Assembly (NCBI GenBank): GCA_012274445.1
Contig: JAAROD010000069.1
Span: 434,001 to 498,000 of the forward strand
Source: Sclerotiophoma versabilis
Lineage: Eukaryota > Ascomycota > Dothideomycetes > Pleosporales > Didymellaceae
Length of the DNA stretch: 64,000 nt
Direction: 5' to 3'
A program made the translations under genes and the position numbers. A model generated the notes under the pieces. It had not been told where the DNA came from. It saw only the letters and a list, made by a program, of their open reading frames with translations, and did not search any database. This document shows, piece after piece, positions 10,664 through 22,210 of this stretch. Each line of letters begins with the position of its first letter. Within the stretch, counting starts at the first letter, position 1.

Positions 10664-11847
10664 TCATATGAACAGGTCCCACAGCACAAGCAGTGTGCAG
10701 AAGGCAGACGTGCCGTAAAAGACCATCTGCGCTGTGCTCCTTCTCTCCGTTGCCCGCTTGAGCTCCTTGTTTCCGCTCCCGACGTTTTCCGTTGTGTTGA
10801 ACGAGTCCTCCACAAGCTGTTCAATGTGCGCAGACTGTATCTCAAGATTGCTGGCCAGTGTTGACTGCAGCTCCGACACTTCCACCAGTGACTTCTCCGC
10901 AGCGCTGATACTCTGTTAGCTGCAGCTCTGCAAGAAGGTGGAACGATTGCATACCGAACTTTGTCGAGCTGGTCTTCATACTGCTTGAGCATGTCTTGGT
11001 TCTCTTGCGCAAACAGCTGGAGCTGCTCAGGGTCGAGTTGCTGCTCGATTGCAGCACTCGACTCATCATGGGCATACGATTTCGTCCCACGGTAGTCCTT
11101 AGAAGCTCCCTCTGCACTGCTTCCACCGTTCACGCTACCGTAGTCGGTCGACGGCATGGTGGCCCTCGTCTTATAGAGCACGCTTTTGCTCTTCTCGACT
11201 TCCCTCATGAGCCGTATCTCCATCATTGAGCTCTGGAATTGACCGCACTGCTCCAGCGTATTCTGCAGGGTCCAAATGACGCTCTCCCTGTGCGCCTTGA
11301 TCGTGTTCGCCTTGGCCTCCTCAAGTTCCTCCTCAGGGCTCTTTGCCGTGATTGCACCGCCTGCTGCCCACCGTCCTAATGCGCCCAGCCCTTGCTTTGC
11401 GCGCTTTCGTATGGCTACCTGCGACACCGTGCTCTGCCGTACTCCTTCGGCCTCTCGTAGAACGTTGATCGCATGATTCAGCTCCCGCAGCGACTGCTTC
11501 GCTTGTGCATCGATCTCGTTGCGTTGCGCATCGGTGAGGTACTTGGAGTCTTTGTCCGTAGCGGTAGAGGCATTGTTGGCGCGCGCGAACTGTTTTCGCC
11601 GTGGCGGTGGTGCAGTGGAAAGATAACTTTGCCGTATCGACTTGAGGTCTGTGTGGAGCTTTGCGATGTGCATACGCTGTTCTACTTGTGAGTATCACTC
11701 CCCAAGCCTAGGACGAGTAACGTGGCTTACAATTCGGTATGCTTCCTTCAAAAACTCGTCCAGGTTCTCCACACGGAAGACGTATGGCTGGACAGGCTGG
11801 GCATTGTGGCTTGCCAGCACCTGGTTGAAGACCGGTGTGATATTCAT
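10664..11847 (-). CDS. Syntaxin-18/Ufe1-like ER Qa-SNARE
   Basis: Three exons on the minus strand: 11847-11731, 11676-10955 and 10910-10664, joined in frame to 361 residues. The first intron (54 bases) ends at CAG before CGT-ATG. The second (44 bases) uses an AGAG|T acceptor that restores the frame. The N-terminus, MNITPVFNQVL then DEFLKEAYRI and KSIRQSYLST, matches the syntaxin-18 N-terminal domain. The middle is charged. The C-terminus has a SNARE-like heptad segment (VSELQSTLASNLEIQSAHIE) and ends in a single membrane anchor, VFYGTSAFCTLLVLWDLFI. The family acts in retrograde Golgi-to-ER fusion and ER membrane fusion. Two further in-frame ATGs at 11871 and 11865 would add eight or six residues. 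Confidence 0.88.
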
Positions 11848-13020
11848 GGTGTGTCCTGCGTTCATGTCCATGTTGGCCAGATGACGATGCTACTGCAGCT
11901 TCTCGCTTAAGCCCTATCGGTACAGCGCTTATCCCTGCTCAGGCCTTCACCAACACTACTGCCTCCACACCTCCACACTAGTACAATACACAGTGGACGA
12001 AGTGAGATAGGAGCGAATATCTTCCATATATCTAGGCCTCGTGGCGAGATCAGCTTTGCCTCAGTCTAAGGCTATCCACCTCTTCACTGCTTCACTGAAG
12101 CCCAGGTCGTTCGTTGCACATGTCGAGGTACATCGGTCATAATGTTGCGATAGTACATTGTCGTTGCTTGCACTTCAGTGCTACATAGAGCCCTAACACC
12201 ATCCGTTCAACCTTTATACCGCACCACTGATCCTGGTCCAGACTTAGAATGTGCACACTGAACAAGCAGGAATATATGTATCCATACTGTAATTGTACGG
12301 CGCTCCTATTCTCGAGAACCTATGCGATTTCGCTGAGATAAGCCCATTTTGTGCTTATTGTAATCGTCTCATCGTCAGGCTTCCCCTCGATCTTGCCCAG
12401 AGATGGGAAGAGCAGCAGAGGTGATGTAAAGAAGGTGCAGCTGCATTCCAAGAGCGCCGAACCTTCAATCTAGTTTCAGGCTTGCACATGAACACTGATG
12501 AGGAAGAACTACGAATACCTCTAATTCATAGCGGCTTCCTCGAAATCCACCGACTCAGTTTGTGGTGTGATCGAATCGTCAGTGGAGGTAGTGCGAGGAA
12601 GTCATAACTGGAGAATGACGTTCCTACTGTGAGAGGTCCTTCCGTACATCTCAAACCCATGTCTGTGTCGAAGGGCGACTAACTCTGTTGCTTGGTTCCG
12701 AGGATGATCGTAAAGCAGGTACCAAAGATATCAGTTAAGCTGTCTGCCTCACCATCAGCGGGATCAGCGCCAACCCGGAATCGCCGATTGCTCGCGGGCT
12801 TTGAGCATGTTCTAGGGATCAGATTCCAGGTACATAGCATGTTTTTGGTTTGACTGGAGACCATCCGGGCCCATGTCGGCTACGTCGTCGGTCGCTTCCC
12901 TGCGGGAGTCTTAGAGTCTGCTCCTTCACGTCTGACCCGTTCCTACCTGTACAGATGTATACCCGCAGCTCAACCGAACAGAATACAGGACCTACGCCGC
13001 TCAGACCAACAAACATCGAG
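11848..13020. other. Intergenic, no supported gene
   Basis: About 1.2 kb with no coding signal. The left end should contain the promoter of the SNARE gene (minus), and the right end the promoter of the secreted-protein gene (plus). Confidence 0.45.
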
Positions 13021-13028
13021 TATATAAG
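13021..13028 (+). promoter_or_regulatory. TATA box of small secreted protein gene
   Basis: TATATAAG lies about 160 bases before the ATG at 13187. It is followed by a pyrimidine-rich leader with many CT and CCA runs, the arrangement typical of strongly expressed filamentous-fungal genes. Confidence 0.55.
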
Positions 13029-13186
13029 ACCATCCAATCTTCAGTTCAAACTCTTCCATCATCACTCAACTCGAAAGCTTTTTGACATCGATACCAACTC
13101 TCAACCCAATTTTCATCATCCATACCCACCCAATTCTTCTCTCCTACTCCACCCACCAGCCAACTCTACTACTACCACCAGCCGCC

Positions 13187-13869
13187 ATGCTCTTCATCAA
13201 AGTTGCCACTCTTCTTTTTCCCGTTGCCATCATGGCCGCTCCCGCTGGCAAGCCCGCTGGCAAGCCCGCTGCCGGCGACGAAAAGTGCCTACCAGTCTCC
13301 TACATCTTGACGGAGTACACGATGTCCAAGTCTCCATCCTACATTTATGTCAGCTTCAACGTCCAGTCCTCGTATACCAGAGACGCCCAAGTCGACGATC
13401 TAGTCACCGCCGGCGCGAACTGCGAGGCTGACGGCGCTGAAATTCCCTCAAGCGATAACGAGTGCAACATCGCTGGCCTGAATGTTGACAACCTGGTCTT
13501 TGACCTGAAGAATGGCTCTTCTGACGCCAGCTATCGTATTCACCACAAGTGGCAGTGCAACGGGTGTGTTACTCAGTCCCCATTGCCCCTGTGCAGTTTG
13601 ACTGACCTTTTCGCAGCGCGACCTGGACTTCCACGAACGACATCGACCTTCCTCCTCTAGACTGCAACACAGTCGATGACGACACCAATGACGGAGCCAC
13701 CAAGTGCACCGCAATGCCCGTCAGCTTCGCACCTCAGAACACGCGCAAGCTCACGGACGATGACTCGAAGAAGGCCGCCGGCAAGGGTAAAGCTGCTAAG
13801 CCTACGACTCATCCTACAGCTAAATCTTCCACCTGTTCCACGTGCTCGCCTGCACCCTTGACGCTCTGA
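13187..13869 (+). CDS. Small secreted protein, candidate effector or cell-surface protein
   Basis: Two exons, 13187-13563 and 13617-13869, joined over a 53-base intron (GTGTGT...CGCAG) to 209 residues. Residues 1-17 form a signal peptide (MLFIKVATLLFPVAIMA), followed by a short AGKPAGKPAAG repeat. The mature part has single cysteines spread through it (KCLPV, ANCEAD, NECN, QCNG, DCNT, TKCTA) and a C-terminal STCSTC motif just before the stop. The segment from CLPVSYILTEY to YIYVSFNVQSSY, with alternating hydrophobic residues, suggests a beta-sandwich and faintly recalls Alt a 1-like proteins; that similarity is not established. A TATA box and CT-rich leader precede it. Likely exported. No enzymatic motif was seen. 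Confidence 0.8.
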
Positions 13870-16800
13870 TTTTAACACAACAATGCTCACACCTCTGGGT
13901 ACACAACTCGAGCATCTGATCGACCACTAGGACAAGGTTAGGATGCAATGCTGGGGGCGGAAGGGGGGCACGTCGGCTTTCTGTTTGTCTCTTGCACATT
14001 CGCTTTGGAGGGGAAGTCGATGTAAGCTGTGCTTTTTCCTACTGTTCATGTTGCTGTTTTGTTTGTACCTTCTTGTCTTCGTTTCGGGCACCTTTCTTCG
14101 GGAGGTGATGTTGGCTGGAAGGTACCCATGTTGGCGGTGCAAAAGTCAGATTCCTCCTCTGTAGATTAAGCCTCGCTCAAATTCTTGCTTCTTTCCATTG
14201 TGTCGCTCATACTGTTAATGGTGACTTCTTTTCTGTGCTGTACTGCCCCTCCCGCTTGCCGATCTATCGCTCGAGAATGATCCACGTGTCTCTATTAATG
14301 TGTACTTCCAGCCTACGAATCGTTCGGGTGCTCATCTTGGTAATTCGCTCTGAGTCAAATAGGTGCGAACAAAGTAGTGATGGGCTCACCAAAGCAACAG
14401 TTCTGCTGGCCCGTCATAGAACCATTTAACCAAACATCAGTTGTCGACTGCCGGCTATACCTTTGGCTTTGATGTAATTCCAGGCTGTCCTCATGCACGA
14501 GAAGTAGAGATTGAATTACCCAGTTCAGTTGCCATTATCTTTAGGAAAGAGATATATAGCAGAACTTAAGAGCAGGTTCTTTCATTACAGCACAACTGGT
14601 AGCTTTCTTTTGTTCGACGTCGAAGTCAAGGTTGAAGCCATTCATGCAATTTATAGAGCTGAACAATCTGCTCATCAGAACTAAGACGAGTGCCGTATCT
14701 CCCGAAACACAAAATTAGCCTGGCCAGCAGCCCTTCTGTGAGGGCAGTTTGAACGAATACTTTCCGAGGCACGGGTTTCATACGAGGAGCCTCGCAAGGG
14801 GAAAGAGGAAGCAACAAACCCAGACGGCATGGATAAAGCAAGGTAAGAAAGAAGACATGAAGAACGATGGTTAAGATTAGAAGGGGAAAAAAAGGGTTTG
14901 AATAGGATGGAGGCTAGAAATGCTGGTTTGGTCAGGCTGAGAACCACGTTCAGATATTCTAGGTTTGGGCAGGCGATTCTGTGACATGGAGTGTCCTGCT
15001 TCCGAGTGCTTTCGTGCGAGAGGGAAACGACAAAGCAAGAGATTCGACAGAGCAGACTCCCAAGCTGGTTCCGCACACGCATTGCTTGCGTGTCCCCGTT
15101 CATCACTCAACTCATTGTGTCACGAGCTTATGCCGGCGACTCCGACGGCTGGAACTACAAGTTCCTGAAGTTTGGCTTCAACCGGTGACATCAATTTGTC
15201 ACGGGACCGAGGTGGTTGGGGGAACCGTTTTGGCATGGGAATTTGGGTAGGCTGGGATCGGACTTGCGCGAACCGTGTAATACAAAATAAGAGGTTGGTG
15301 ATTTGCATTAAACGGTGAATGATGGGGGCTGGGATATTTGGAACGATACGTTGGAGAGGTTTGAAGCAGTTACAAGAACTGTGCAAGGTAGGGTGCTGCC
15401 TTCTGTGTGCAATGAAGACTGAGAGAGTACGCCTCATTCATCCACTCAGTCCATTACGGGTGTCACCAAGAGAACCTTTCTCCTCTCATTCCTGCATGGA
15501 AACCTCCAACAGACCCCAGAGGCGCTCAGAGACGTCAAAAACTTCTACTAGCCTCTCTTGATTGTAGAAATTATGCTCCTGCATGTTGAATGTATTTGTT
15601 CCAGTTGCAAAGTTCCTTGGGGACTGCTTAGGTCTTGTTGGGATCTCTGAAGGCCTCCGAGGTTTGATATCGGCCCACGCCATATTGATGGGCTTTTCAA
15701 GGGCACAGGAGCCACCTCTACGACTTCTTCTAAGAGCGGGCGAGGACGTTCAGGCCTAATTCCCAGCCACTGAATTTGCTGGAACTGCAGACGGATGCGC
15801 GGAGCAAGTTGCCCAGAAAACCCGGTCTAGTTTGTAGACAGTTCTTGTTTTCTTTACAGCCGCCTCCTACGTGTAAGCCAGCAACTGAAATATCGACAGG
15901 GTCACGAACAAGCCCTTGACATCATCCGCAGTGGTTGAAGACGCGCGCATTGGAAGACTGGAGAGATCAGCACCGAGGTTCGACGGACTCAACATGTATG
16001 AAGTTCTAGAATTGCGAAATTCCCCACCGACATCGCCGTGAACAGCCAACGACGCCTAACTTCTTAGACGACCAATTTTCTCATTCGCTGGCATCGTAGA
16101 AGCGCCAGTAACGGTGGATGAGCCGGTGACGAAAGCATTGCGCAAGTGCGTGATTTGCTTATCGATACCGGTACGGCCTATCGATATCGGCACGCCGCCG
16201 ACACCACCCTCGTGGTGCTAATGTGGGCTCGTTGACGCACATGTGGATGGAAAACTGGAGAAGGCGTTGAGCTGTTCATGCAAGGACGTGCCGAGGAGGC
16301 GTGAAGATGAAGGAAGTGGAGATTCTAGAACGCGAAACTACTGCAGCAAGGCGAAAAGTCTGTCGCAAGGGCCTGCGTGTGAGTGTTGAAGTGGCGCGTG
16401 GCTGCCGACGGTCTGCAAGGCACCGGCACTTTACGAGACGAGAACGAATGCCAGAATGCGAATTCGAGGGGCGAAGGTTGCGCTTAGAAAGCCATGTGCA
16501 GTGGTACACGTGGCTCTGGCCATTTTGACAGCAGTGTGCGGAACTCGCCAGCCTAATAGGGCGGAGTCTGTGTTCTCGGGCTTTATTCGAAGTTCATGAT
16601 GATGTTTGACGATCGTAAAGGCAGGTAGTATGCAATGCGACATGCTTCATGGATTACAAAGTCAATGAACCCGATCTTCAGAGGTTGCAGCAACGGTTGC
16701 TGGGATGCTTCCTGCAAGTGAAAAACTATTGTCGTTCTATGAACTTGTCGATCACGAGGCCTGGTCCCTCCGTCCACATTCACGGTTTATGCAAGTTGGA

Positions 16801-17675
16801 AGAGGCATGCATATTGAAGATCAGCGATGCACGAAACATAACATGTATTCTGAGTGGGTCTGAGGGTGTGGCGCAGTTGACAAGAGGCGGCGCAGCTCAA
16901 GCCGCCGCTCTGTACGGATGTTACGAACCTTATCCCAGATCGCGACACAGAACATGGAGAAAAGGGTCCTCGTAACACGCCGAGATGTTTGCACTGCATG
17001 TCTAGCGAACGGAAGCTCTATCCAATTGAGATTGTGAGAGCGGCAGGATACGTCGTGCGACGCGAATGAACTCACGGCAGATAAGCGAAATTGCGCAGGC
17101 TCACATCACAACAAATTAGGTCAGGATACCACGGCAAGGCGAGCGAATTGAGCGAATCATGTGAGTGATAACGACAGTCTATATTGTTTTCGCCTACAGG
17201 ACACGCACCAAGCCTGGGACATCCCTTTTGTCCGTCTCGAAGAGGAAGGAGGCATGCTCCTAAAGAATTGAAGAAAGGAGAAACGAATCCCGCCAGCCCC
17301 AGTGAGGAGGGCCAGAACCCCAAGATGGTATATGTCATGACATCGTGAGATAAGAATGTGGCCAAGAAAAGAAGCGCCGAATCCATGTCTATATCGCGAT
17401 GGAGTTGTCGAGTGAAGCAGAAGTCGAAGGGGTGGAATAAAAAGCAAACACAAGCAATGGCGGGGTGCGCGTCGATGATGTTGGTTTGAAAGAATATATT
17501 GCCTGCGACGCTGTCTGCCTCGCCATTACTCGGAATGATATTGATTCCATCCCTCTCCTCTCTCTCCCTGGGTATATCGCGAAATAGGTATTTGGATTAT
17601 CGGCAAAGAATATGCGACGCGGTCTCCCCAACACCTAATATGCCAATCATGTACAAATTGATAAAATGGCAAGAT
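13870..17675. other. Gene-poor intergenic tract
   Basis: About 3.8 kb without a convincing gene. 13870-14200 is probably the 3' UTR of the secreted-protein gene and 17300-17675 that of the thaumatin-like gene. A coding-like but broken stretch on the minus strand at about 15550-16205 is described under findings. The other open frames (for example minus 14681-15106) have no domain or sensible composition. Confidence 0.4.
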
Positions 17676-18578
17676 TTATGCGTGGAAGGGCTGGTGACGG
17701 CGAGCGTGGCCGTGAGCGTGCCTCTTAGCGTTGATGGTCTCGTAAGCGGTAACGTAGACAACCTCTGTCTTGGTCTTCTGGGTAGCGTACTGCTCAGCAT
17801 TGGGCGCAGGGGTAACAGCGGCAGCGGCGACCTTGTACTCGGTCTCGTAGCTGTCCTCGGAAGAAGCAGCAGCGCTGGACGTGGCCTGCGCCTTGGAAGT
17901 AGATGCCTTCTGGGTGGTGGAAGGAGCAGCAGAGGACTGGGGAGCAGCGCTGCTGTCGCTCTCGTCGCCGGGAGCCTCTCCACCGCACATGTAGAAGTCC
18001 ATGTTCTGGTCGGGCTCGCATGTCTTGGTCTGGACGTCATCGGGAAGGACGTAGGAGATCTTGTTGCAAGAGACAGGGTCGTTGCAGGACATGACCGGGC
18101 ACCAGGTGTTGGCGGCGGAGGCCTTGACAGCGCCGGTCTGGGCGCCAGCAACCAGGTAGTAACCCTCCTGCCTGGTGGGGCAGTCGGCAGAGTTGGAAGG
18201 GCAGTCAACGTAGGAGACATCAAGGTAGTTGTAGTTGAAGCCAGGAGAGTTCTTCTGAATGAAGTACTCTAGCTGGGTGATGTCGTTGCCCTTGCACTCC
18301 TGGGTCTTGGAGATCTTGATAGAGATACCGACGTCCCCACCCTTGGGATCCTGGTAGTTCTCCTGGTAGGTCTCGCCCTGCTTCAAGGTGACCATCTCGT
18401 TGGTAGGGCAGCCATCGCCCTTGTAAACGGACCACAAGTAAACATCGTAGTTGCAACGGTTGTGGATACGGGCCATGGGCTTGCTGGTATCGCACTCCTC
18501 GTTGAGGGTGACCGCGCTCCTGGCGGAGGCAGTAGCGACCATGGAGGTCGCAACGGAAAGGACAGTGATGAACTGCAT
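17676..18578 (-). CDS. Secreted thaumatin-like (BYS1-type) protein
   Basis: Single exon of 300 residues on the minus strand. Residues 1-19 form a signal peptide (MQFITVLSVATSMVATASA). The mature domain to about residue 200 resembles the BYS1/thaumatin-like family: IHNRCNYDVYLWSVYKGDGC, then GETYQENYQDPKGGDVGISI, followed by regularly spaced cysteines (CPSNSADCPTR, WCPVMSCNDPVSC, YMCGGE). After it comes a Ser/Ala/Thr linker, probably O-glycosylated, then a segment with KTKTEVVYVTAYETI and a His/Arg-rich end (HAHGHARRH) just before the stop. BYS1 members are yeast-phase or cell-wall associated proteins; the biochemical role is not known. Exported to cell wall or medium. The His-rich tail could bind metal, which is inference. 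Confidence 0.88.
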   Translation of the reverse strand: MQFITVLSVATSMVATASARSAVTLNEECDTSKPMARIHNRCNYDVYLWSVYKGDGCPTNEMVTLKQGETYQENYQDPKGGDVGISIKISKTQECKGNDITQLEYFIQKNSPGFNYNYLDVSYVDCPSNSADCPTRQEGYYLVAGAQTGAVKASAANTWCPVMSCNDPVSCNKISYVLPDDVQTKTCEPDQNMDFYMCGGEAPGDESDSSAAPQSSAAPSTTQKASTSKAQATSSAAASSEDSYETEYKVAAAAVTPAPNAEQYATQKTKTEVVYVTAYETINAKRHAHGHARRHQPFHA

Positions 18579-21500
18579 TTTGGCTGGACTTGACCGGATT
18601 TTTCGTAAAGACGGTTGACGACTCGTAAAAATGTCGATTGAGAGAGTGACTGCTGAACACCTGAAGGAGTGAAGTTATTCAGCAAAAATAATGCGGGTTG
18701 ACAAAGTCCTGCTTGTTGCGGTAGAGGAGATACTCGGGACGCCTGGGGGATGCGAAGTAAATAAGATGGCCGAATCCTGGAACACATAGCCGGCCATTGG
18801 CGAGCCCACCCGCCATGGAACGAGTCGTCGCTCGTAGCGTGGGCTTGTTCAAGGCGGTGCCAAACGTCGTGGCTTGTCCGGAGAACAGGCGCGGGAAAGC
18901 AGGCGTAGCCCCGAACGGCAATACTTTAGCCAGACTCAGCAAGGGGTACACCAATCGGACACAGCCTGTGCCTGATCGGCAGGGCGCTTACCATGCACAC
19001 GTTGTAATTTAGCCCAGAGGCTGCCGGAGGGCCTCCAAAAGCAGAGTAAATTACGGCCAGGTTGTGGCCGATCCAGAACCAACTTTGTTTTTGTGGTCCC
19101 CCAGAAGTCGCAGAGATTTCCACTGAAACGAGGCAACACCTCGGGCGCATTCGTCCCAAGTCCACCTGAGTTTGTTTGGTTGGCATATGTTGGGACCAGG
19201 GATCAGATTCTGCGATTCTAGAATTGAACAACTACCTTTCGTGTGCTCATGTTGCTTTGTGAGAACAATCACCAATGAAGCCCTTGGCAAGCCTAGCAGT
19301 TGGCCTTAAATGTCTGCAATTCCGCGTGTCAAGCCTTCAAGCCTTGGAAAGGGGCTGTGCCTCATGACTTAGTTTTAATCGCACGTCGGCTGGCGGCACA
19401 AATGCCGTGCGATTGCTGTGCTGTTCAAGGCGGTCAGGTTCATTGCTAGAGCATGAGAGAAAAAGACTCGTCGTCTGTCGAAGACACCGTCATCTTGCAG
19501 CACCATCGTGATGGATCTCGTAGGTCTGCCAACAGCGCAAGTTCGTATCGATAAGCGCCATGCAGGCGCAGCGCTGTCTCTGTGTCTTTGACCACTCACG
19601 GCGAACTCATATCCACAAGTAATTTCCTTTACCCGCCAACCAAAGGCATGCCACCCCAATGTGAACTCAAAATGAGATCAATATCTGCTGCGAACGGACG
19701 TCATTTCCTCGTCGATAATGTTTGCTCCCCCGTCAACCGCTCCGATTGCCATGGCAGGCTTGGACTGTGGAGCTGAGCGCTGCAACAACAGGTGTGGTTG
19801 ATGTCGTGGCACCTCAAATTTTAATGTGCCGCGCAAGCGTCAATAGGTTGCCAGTCGTCGTTTATTGCGACCCTACAGTCTCGCCCAAAGGCGTAAAATG
19901 AATTAGCTTTGTTCGGCGCGGCAGACTTACTTGTGTTGAAGGCAGGGTTATTGGCGTCTTGCCATCACGTGAACAATACTTCTTCTTTATGCTTGTCTGC
20001 ACGGACCATACGAATAGTTCATCATGCCAACATCTCTCTTGACTCATCACTGTCCGATTCTAGGTCACTGTTTGCTGTGGTCTCTCAGCATTTTGTCGAG
20101 CTACGCACATCTCTCCCGTTGAGCGATTCAACACCTGCCGTGCCACGCGTCGCGGGGGCAGTCGTCACCACGTGAAGGCGAAGCAGATGTTGTCCTTCCC
20201 CACATGCATACGTATTATGGTTGCATCTGACCACCATGAGAGTTCTATTCGCCTCCGATATCAGGCTTACCAAGCTGGCAAAATAACTAACTCCCAATTA
20301 CACTATGAAGCGCAATGGTTTTCGAATTCGAAGGCCAGATGCTTGGATACTCGCCCCTTTGGAAGCAACAAGTCATTCGAGGCAATGTACACCTTGGGCG
20401 CGACAGCCATTGTTCCACGCATTCGAAGGCTTACAATAAGATCATAATCGGTTGTAACATATGAGCTGGCTGCCAGGAAAGGCCCGGGAACTACGCCGAC
20501 CGATAACATCCTCACGAAAGACGCCGACGTCAAAGCAAGTGTTGGATCCGTGTAATGTGACCTGGACTAGTCAAGAATACATATGTGTAACCATCGAACC
20601 TTGCGTCATAGATTGTGGCTGGCTCGTCTATTTCTGTACATTCGACTTCACGTGTAACAATGTCACTGTCTTTCCACAAGACGCCACCGTTGCGAACTAT
20701 GACTCGTATACCACCAGTAGCACATCCTTCCTACAGCGGAGAACATTCCTGACAATCCGTGTCTACCACGGAACTGGACGCATCAATCGATCAGGGTATC
20801 ACCCATTCCTTACCCTTACAGTTGGCATCCATGGATGACGCCCTCGTGGTGGAATTGTTGCATACCAATGCATGTCTTCATTCGCTCAATTCCTTCCAGC
20901 CACATTGACTAATCAGTTTTGTTACCATGTATCTCGTGCAAGCTGATACACACGTACAGCGTTGAGCCTTAAAAGACACCGGGGCCGGATGCACTAGGCA
21001 AATACACCTGTATTGAAGTAATGCTTCAATCTAACTCAAGAATTTTCGAGCCTTTTAATTTCCATAAGCTGAAAAAGAGCATAGTAAAGGGTCCCTTTGG
21101 CTACTCAAGAGCATGTTGGCCAGGTCGCTTTACGTTGATATGAACTCGAGAGTAAAGCAGCGTCCAACATTTGCGATGAAATCGCTTGTGAAACCAGCAG
21201 TATGGGCTATTCTCGCCAGCCTATAGCACACAAACACGCATTTCTGCTGGGTTTTCGGAGAAGTCCACCTCGCAATAACTTGCGTGCTGCAGTCATGTTT
21301 CCACGTTGGACACCTATGCTATTGCAGGTGGGATTTATAATACTGCTGAAAGGGCCCGAGGATCGTCTTGGCCGGATCAAAAGCGCCCCCAGATTTGGCT
21401 GACCATCTGTCACCCGACATACCCGTCGATATTACTATACACTCGAACGTGACTTGTTCCATCCGGATCCAAAACGAGGCAGTAAGCACCTACGCACCGA

Positions 21501-22075
21501 CCCGGTGGGGCGGCTCGAATGTCACCCCAGCACCGTAAGCAACGCCCAAGAACCCGTTTGTTTCCTCGGAGCATTCTCGCGCTTGAAAAGGCATGACTTT
21601 TATTGGTCAGCGACTGCGCAATTTCGACATTGGGCAGCATTGCTAGATCCTACTCGGTCTATCCGATGCATACAGTTTTTGAGGCACAAGCGCTATCCTC
21701 CGTCTTACCTTGGATTCTTAGGCCTATCAGAGGACGACGTCTATCGCGATTGGGTTTGGAATATCGTTCCTCTTAAGCATCTACCTGCTTGTTTAAGGTT
21801 GGCCTGAGGCATACCTCGACACGCACGTAGACTACTGAACATGGCCCTTTCTGTATGGAGTGTGTAACGGGCTTGCATTACATGGATATCTTCTTTTGCG
21901 CGGTCTCAGAGCAAGACATCTCCCAAGCTAGTATTCGTAAGGCCTGAGGACACCCGTCGGTATAGCTTGTGATTCGAGCCGCAAACACTATTTCCAATGC
22001 ACTGCTTCATATACCGCTGTTTCAAGGTCGCATCACGCCGCGCGAATACGATCCTTTGGGGTTGGAACTACTATG
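18579..22075. other. Gene-poor intergenic tract
   Basis: About 3.5 kb with no convincing gene. The first few hundred bases hold the thaumatin-like gene promoter. Frames at 20461-20838 (Cys-containing, no signal peptide) and 21454-21807 on the plus strand are intact but have no recognisable features or splice-linked continuation. No terminal repeats were noticed. Confidence 0.4.
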
Positions 22076-22210
22076 CCACAAGGTAGCCGTCTTTTACTGA
22101 TTACGACCGTCATTCTCATTCAATTCGCGCATGCATCTGCCCGTGAGGTCACCTCTTGCGGGCGCTTCCAGCGGGAGTGTCAGACGGCTACAGCCCCGGC
22201 TCGGTGAGCG
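22076..22210 (+). CDS. Possible 44-residue secreted peptide
   Basis: The ATG at 22076 opens a 44-codon frame ending in TGA. Residues 1-23 read as a good signal peptide (basic start, hydrophobic LLLITTVILIQFAH, AxA cleavage site). The remaining 21 residues carry two cysteines about a dozen bases of codons apart (TSCGRFQREC). It may equally be the first exon of a longer, decayed gene, because GTGAGC at its 3' end would serve as a splice donor. The downstream 500 bases have further fragments of open frame but need frameshifts. No homolog recognised. Confidence 0.25.

Noticed and set aside
12850..13431. 193-codon plus-strand frame over the secreted-protein promoter and exon 1
   Set aside because: Out of frame with the signal-peptide gene and rich in His/Ser/Pro from the CT-rich leader; no other support.
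17499..18272. 257-codon plus-strand frame antisense to the thaumatin-like gene
   Set aside because: Gly/Val/Leu-rich antisense shadow of a Ser/Ala-rich coding region.
20461..20838. 125-codon Cys-containing plus-strand frame
   Set aside because: Several cysteines cluster in 40 residues but there is no signal peptide or family match; probably chance.
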